Positions 60,135-64,000 of a stretch of DNA of 64,000 nt are shown here, piece by piece (position 1 is the stretch's first letter; each line of letters opens with the position of its first letter). Both the position numbers and the translations under genes were made by a program. The stretch is from CAKVOD01 sp964606505 (GTDB lineage Bacteria > Bacillota > Clostridia > Christensenellales > UBA1242). The stretch covers positions 62,001-126,000 of the forward strand of contig CAZSGM010000001.1 of assembly GCA_964606505.1 (NCBI GenBank), read 5' to 3'. The notes beneath the pieces were generated by a model, which worked only from the letters and a program-made list of their open reading frames with translations, ran no database searches and was not told the origin of the DNA.

Positions 60135-60162
60135 AAAACAAATGGGAGCGAGTGGGACACAA

Positions 60163-63100
60163 ATGAAGAATTTATTCAAATATTTTGGGGTTATGTTGGC
60201 GGTGATTGTTGCGTCGATTATGTTTGTTGGCTGCGACGAGGTTTCGCTGGAGGGCATAGAAATTGAGGGCTTGCCTAGCGAGGTTGTTTCGGTGGGCGAA
60301 ACCTTTGAGTTGCAGGTAGTGTTCAATCCTGAGAACGCGACCGACAAGCGCGTGGAGTTTTGGACGCCGCAAAATGACCTCATCAGGCTCGAACAAGTAA
60401 CTGAAACGCTAGTTTCCGTCGAAACAATCGGCGCGGGGCAAATAACGATTTTCGCGCGCGCCCTTGACGGGAACCTCGCCGCGTCCGTAACTTTCACAAT
60501 TATCACAGGCTCGCTCAATCTAATGTTCGGGGAGGCAGTTAACGGCGTCATAACTCGCACCTACAACGCGCAGCCGCAGCAGGTTGAAATCGTCAACCCA
60601 TTCGACGGCGTTATCTACACTTATATAAAAGAGGGCGAAACACAGGGCAGCACAACCGCCCCAACCGACGTTGGCAGGTACAAGGTTACCGCGTCGGTCG
60701 ATTCAACCAGTTACATCGGGCAGTGTGAGGCGACGCTCGTAGTTTTGCCGCAAACGCTCGAAGTCCGCGCGGACGGCAAAAGTAAGGTCTACGGCGCGAG
60801 CGACGTTGCGCTCACTAAGCGCATTAACGGGCAAATTTTTGACGAGGACGTCGTAATTGACGGCAGCCTCACTCGCGAAATCGGCGAGGACGCGGGCAAC
60901 TACAAAATCGTGCAGTCGGAACCGTTTGCGGTCAGGGGCGAGCACGCCGGCAACTACATCGTTAAGTTTGTGGAAGGTAACTTCTTTATCTCCAAAGCGC
61001 CCGTGCAGGTAAATGTTTATGTTCCCGCGATTTATTACGGGATGGCGCCTACATCTGTTCCGACCTACAGCGTTGAGGGGCTAAAGAACGACGACACGGC
61101 GGACGAACTTGGGCTGAGTATTGCTTACCCTGATGAAATGAAAAACGCGGGAAGTTATGATTTGGTCATCAACTCAACCAACACCAACTACGAGTGCAAC
61201 TTCTCTACAACTAAGGCGTATGTCTACAAAGCACCAATAACGCTGACCGTTGCTGACGCCGAAAAGGTTTACAAGTTTGACGACCCAACATTTAGTTATT
61301 CAATCTACAACTCCCGCAACGCGGCAGACACGACGAAATTGTTTTACGACGATACCCTCGATTTGAGTTTCTCAAGGCAAGAGGGCGAGGACGCGGGGAA
61401 CTATAATGTAACACTTGTTTGCAACACCGAAAACAGTAACTACAGCCTCACTATTAGAAGCGGAAAACTCAAAATTAAAAAGCGCAACATTTTTATAATG
61501 CCGCAAGACGCAACTAAGCGTTACGGGCAAGTCGACCCTGAATTTAAGTACGAATATATGCTCTACGAGGGTTATTACGAGCCTGTGGAGAATGAAGTAA
61601 TCGTTGAACTATCAAGGGAAGAGGGTGAAGATGTTGGGGAATACCATATTGAGTCAGTCGCAAGTTACAGTGCTAACTATGTTGTTGACACGTGGACGGC
61701 TACATTTACAATCACTAAGGCGATTGTTTCTATTAAGGTAGACGACGTTACAATCGCGTACAAGGACGCCGAGCCAAGTTACACGTACACTGTCGACCCA
61801 GAAAAGGACGCTTTGCTTGCAGACAACAAGTTTGTGTTTGAGTTCACGCGCCCTGCAGGCGAGAACGTTGGGAATTACAGCGTTTCAATCAATATAAAAA
61901 CCGACGACAGTAACTACGAACTTTCGACCGAGTCGGGCACGTTGACGATTAGGGAGCGGTATCTATATTACGATATTGGCTCGCTCACAATGGCGTATTA
62001 TCAAAATTTTGACAGCTCAACAATTCGCGTGATTTTAGACACTGAAGTCAGCGACGCAAACATTGAAAACATAGTTGTAACTGAAAATATTAATCTCGAC
62101 ATTCCGTGGAGAAACGACATTGGCGAGTATGAGATTACCGCAACTCTGAAAAATCCTGTTCCTAACTACAAGATTGAGTTTTCTAAAGGCTGCCTTTCGA
62201 TAAGAACGGCATACGTCCGCATTTATGTTGAAGATTTTGAGGCTTATTTTGGGGACGATATTGATTTCGCTGAGCATTTAATATACGAAGATGATAGCGC
62301 AGTAATTTCGCTTGACAAAACCGCCGACTCAGTTGAGTTTGCTTGCTCATTGTACGACGCAAGTGGCGTGGTAGTGAGTGGATACCCAACTGTTTTGGGG
62401 ACGTATACTGCTAGGTGTACGGCGACAACTCCTGAGGGAAAAAATAATTACAACATCACAATTGAGGACGGGCAATTTAACCTCAAGCAAGCAGAAATTA
62501 CGTTGGAGTGCGACGACATTACCGTGGTTTACGGGCATCCGATAACTTGTTCGCCAAGAATAACGGACATAAAAGGGCAATTTTTGGGTAATCAACAACT
62601 TGGCAGAGCCATCACGGGCTCGGACGTCGGGGAGCAGACGCTGTATTTCGGGTTGATTGAAAACCTTTACAGCGAGAACTACAAACTCATTTATACGCCC
62701 GTAACTGTTACAATCACGCCTGCGCCTGTAGTTATTGATATTGCAGGAAAACAGTTTAAGTACGGGGACGAGAAAGCCTTTACCTACACGTTTGGCGAGG
62801 GTACGGACGAGGTGTTCTTGCAGGATATGCAGAACCTGTTGATTACGTTGAGCGGCGCGGGAACTAATGTCGGCACATACGATATTGATTGCCTCTATCT
62901 TGAAGTTGGCGACAAACACAACTACGACGTAACCGTGAACGGCGCGCAATACACGATTGTTCCGCGCGAGTACAAAGTGAAAGTTAACGACGCTACCAAA
63001 AAATACGGCGAGGCTGACCCAACATTTACCTTTGCGCTCACAGAGAGTAGCGACACGCTGCTTGAGGGCGACGTGCTTGAACTCACTTACAGTAGGCAGG

Positions 63101-63483
63101 ACGGCGCAACCGTTGGCGTGTACGACATAACGGCGACGGCAGCTGACCTCGGGTCAAACTACGATATTTCTGTGCAAGGCGGGGTATTGACAATTACAAA
63201 AAGAAGTGTTACAATAACAGCCAACGACCTCACGATAACGGAAGGGCAAACCCCAACATTTACCTACACGTTGAGCGGCGACGCGATTTTAAATAATGAC
63301 ATTGAGTTTAGTCTCACGTCTGAGGGGACAACGGCGGGTACGTACGACATAACAATAAATATCACTAAAAACAACGCCAATTACGACGTAACTTGCGTTG
63401 CGGGCGAACTTACTATTAACCAAAGTTCGACAGACGCTCCCGACGCCCCCGCGTTGCCCAACACGCCGAATGTGTCTGAGTGA
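60163..63483 (+). CDS. Lipoprotein with about twelve MBG-type repeats
   Basis: The 1106-residue protein starts MKNLFKYFGVMLAVIVASIMFVGC, a lipoprotein signal with Cys at the lipobox. A short Big-like domain follows (IEIEGLPSEVVSVGETFELQVVFNPENATDKRVEFW). Then come about twelve modules of 75-90 residues of the MBG type, each with a pattern such as VNDATKKYGEADPTFTF, then SRQDGATVGVYDI, then NYDISVQGGVLTITK. The C-terminus is a short Pro/Asn/Ala tail. It should be tethered to the outer face of the membrane and extend through the wall as a rod; a role in adhesion or wall binding is inference. ATG at 60163 is chosen because it gives the signal peptide; an ATG seven codons upstream is possible, and the ribosome binding site is weak for both. 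Confidence 0.88.
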   Translation: MKNLFKYFGVMLAVIVASIMFVGCDEVSLEGIEIEGLPSEVVSVGETFELQVVFNPENATDKRVEFWTPQNDLIRLEQVTETLVSVETIGAGQITIFARALDGNLAASVTFTIITGSLNLMFGEAVNGVITRTYNAQPQQVEIVNPFDGVIYTYIKEGETQGSTTAPTDVGRYKVTASVDSTSYIGQCEATLVVLPQTLEVRADGKSKVYGASDVALTKRINGQIFDEDVVIDGSLTREIGEDAGNYKIVQSEPFAVRGEHAGNYIVKFVEGNFFISKAPVQVNVYVPAIYYGMAPTSVPTYSVEGLKNDDTADELGLSIAYPDEMKNAGSYDLVINSTNTNYECNFSTTKAYVYKAPITLTVADAEKVYKFDDPTFSYSIYNSRNAADTTKLFYDDTLDLSFSRQEGEDAGNYNVTLVCNTENSNYSLTIRSGKLKIKKRNIFIMPQDATKRYGQVDPEFKYEYMLYEGYYEPVENEVIVELSREEGEDVGEYHIESVASYSANYVVDTWTATFTITKAIVSIKVDDVTIAYKDAEPSYTYTVDPEKDALLADNKFVFEFTRPAGENVGNYSVSINIKTDDSNYELSTESGTLTIRERYLYYDIGSLTMAYYQNFDSSTIRVILDTEVSDANIENIVVTENINLDIPWRNDIGEYEITATLKNPVPNYKIEFSKGCLSIRTAYVRIYVEDFEAYFGDDIDFAEHLIYEDDSAVISLDKTADSVEFACSLYDASGVVVSGYPTVLGTYTARCTATTPEGKNNYNITIEDGQFNLKQAEITLECDDITVVYGHPITCSPRITDIKGQFLGNQQLGRAITGSDVGEQTLYFGLIENLYSENYKLIYTPVTVTITPAPVVIDIAGKQFKYGDEKAFTYTFGEGTDEVFLQDMQNLLITLSGAGTNVGTYDIDCLYLEVGDKHNYDVTVNGAQYTIVPREYKVKVNDATKKYGEADPTFTFALTESSDTLLEGDVLELTYSRQDGATVGVYDITATAADLGSNYDISVQGGVLTITKRSVTITANDLTITEGQTPTFTYTLSGDAILNNDIEFSLTSEGTTAGTYDITINITKNNANYDVTCVAGELTINQSSTDAPDAPALPNTPNVSE

Positions 63484-63837
63484 TTGCGTAACTGTTGATT
63501 ATTAAAAAATACAATTAAATTAATAAAAACGCAATTAACGTTTGAATTGATTAAGAAATTCAATTGACGATTAAATCAATTATTCAAATAAACGATTAAA
63601 ATCATTAAAAGGATTAAATTAATTGTTAAAAAGTAAAATTAATTAAAAAAATACAATTAAAATCAAATATAATGTAAGTTGTGAAGTCTAATTTTTGCGC
63701 AGGCGGAGGGATGGTTGACGGCGATTAAAAGCCGACAGGTTAAGCGGCGATAATTTGGCAGATTAATATTTTAATCAAAAAATGAACGATTAAATGCGAA
63801 TTGTTGCATAATTAAAACAAAATACTAAGGAGAGAAG
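63484..63837. other. AT-rich spacer before ung
   Basis: Low-complexity ATTAAAATTAA-type sequence; no gene or clear terminator is seen. AAGGAG lies at its end (63827-63832). Confidence 0.7.
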
Positions 63838-64000
63838 ATGTTTCCAATACGACAATCGTGGTTTGATTTGCTGAAGGGGGAGTTTAGCAAGGACTACTAC
63901 AGGGATTTGACGAGGTTTTTGACCGACGAGTACAGCAGGCGCACAATTTATCCTAAGCCTGAGAATGTTTTTAACGCACTGAACTATGTTCCGTACAGCG
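63838..64000 (+). CDS. ung: Uracil-DNA glycosylase, N-terminal part (cut by window edge)
   Basis: The first 54 codons are present: SWFDLLKGEFSKDYYRDLTRFLTDEY, then TIYPKPENVFNALNYVPYS, the conserved N-terminus of family 1 uracil-DNA glycosylases. The catalytic GQDPYH motif would follow just outside the window. The enzyme removes uracil from DNA as the first step of base excision repair. AAGGAG five bases before the ATG makes the start clear. Confidence 0.93.
   Translation, partial: MFPIRQSWFDLLKGEFSKDYYRDLTRFLTDEYSRRTIYPKPENVFNALNYVPYS

Overview
The window looks like the chromosome of an uncultured, low-GC, Gram-positive-type anaerobe (Bacillota, Clostridia-like). The signs are perfect parS sites of the Bacillus type, AAGGAG-type ribosome binding sites, TTGACA/TATAAT promoters, a T-box leader on pheST, DUF1540 and YqeY proteins, and very large surface proteins with InlB B-repeats of the kind common in gut Bacillota. 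Coding DNA is moderate in GC, while most spacers are extremely AT-rich; a few spacers are instead unusually GC-rich. No species can be named from the sequence.

Layout. 1-7.4 kb: end of mnmG, parA-parB, then a 3.4-kb gene desert holding three perfect parS sites and a cluster of DnaA boxes (candidate centromere and possible origin), then greA behind a long leader. 7.4-16 kb: a second desert, a disordered protein on the minus strand, three tRNAs (fMet, Met, Glu), a DUF5131 protein, a poly-G phase-variable surface protein, a broken AAA ATPase, an ASCH protein and a small membrane protein. 16-26 kb: a collagen-like protein, a transglutaminase-like surface protein, an ECF sigma/anti-sigma pair, a signal-anchored secreted protein, a DUF1540 protein and an amidase-like protein. 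26-35 kb: a coupled DUF11/Cys-rich pair, T-box-pheS-pheT, then a minus-strand run yqeY-mscS-large membrane protein. 35.9-50.2 kb: one gene of 14.2 kb with about 50 InlB-type repeats. 50.7-53.4 kb: a second poly-G phase-variable surface protein. 54-64 kb: a YcxB-like protein, an aluminium-resistance/methionine gamma-lyase-family PLP enzyme, pnuC, efp, an SDR reductase, a 290-bp array of 10-bp units, an MBG-repeat lipoprotein and the start of ung.

Main discoveries. (1) Two large GLUG-type surface proteins have their true ATG upstream of a homopolymeric G tract (G12 and G14). In both, the sequenced allele is out of frame, and loss of one G joins the start codon to a fully open frame that runs through a membrane segment into the ectodomain. 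This is a two-locus phase-variation system that an ORF caller would hide. (2) An array of 29 in-register 10-bp units resembling TGTCRAAATT lies upstream of the MBG lipoprotein: one unit per helical turn, each close to a Spo0A box. (3) A 16-bp palindrome containing TTAAGTACTTAA occurs four times, near parA, twice in the parS/DnaA desert and over the start of one phase-variable gene. (4) The phenylalanyl-tRNA synthetase is unusual: PheT lacks the whole N-terminal tRNA-binding OB domain and PheS has Lys in place of the motif 3 Arg.

How the genes fit together: housekeeping genes (chromosome segregation, transcription and translation factors, tRNAs, NAD precursor uptake) are interspersed with an unusually heavy investment in exported surface proteins. 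None of these shows an LPXTG-type anchor; they rely on membrane segments, a lipobox or unknown anchors.
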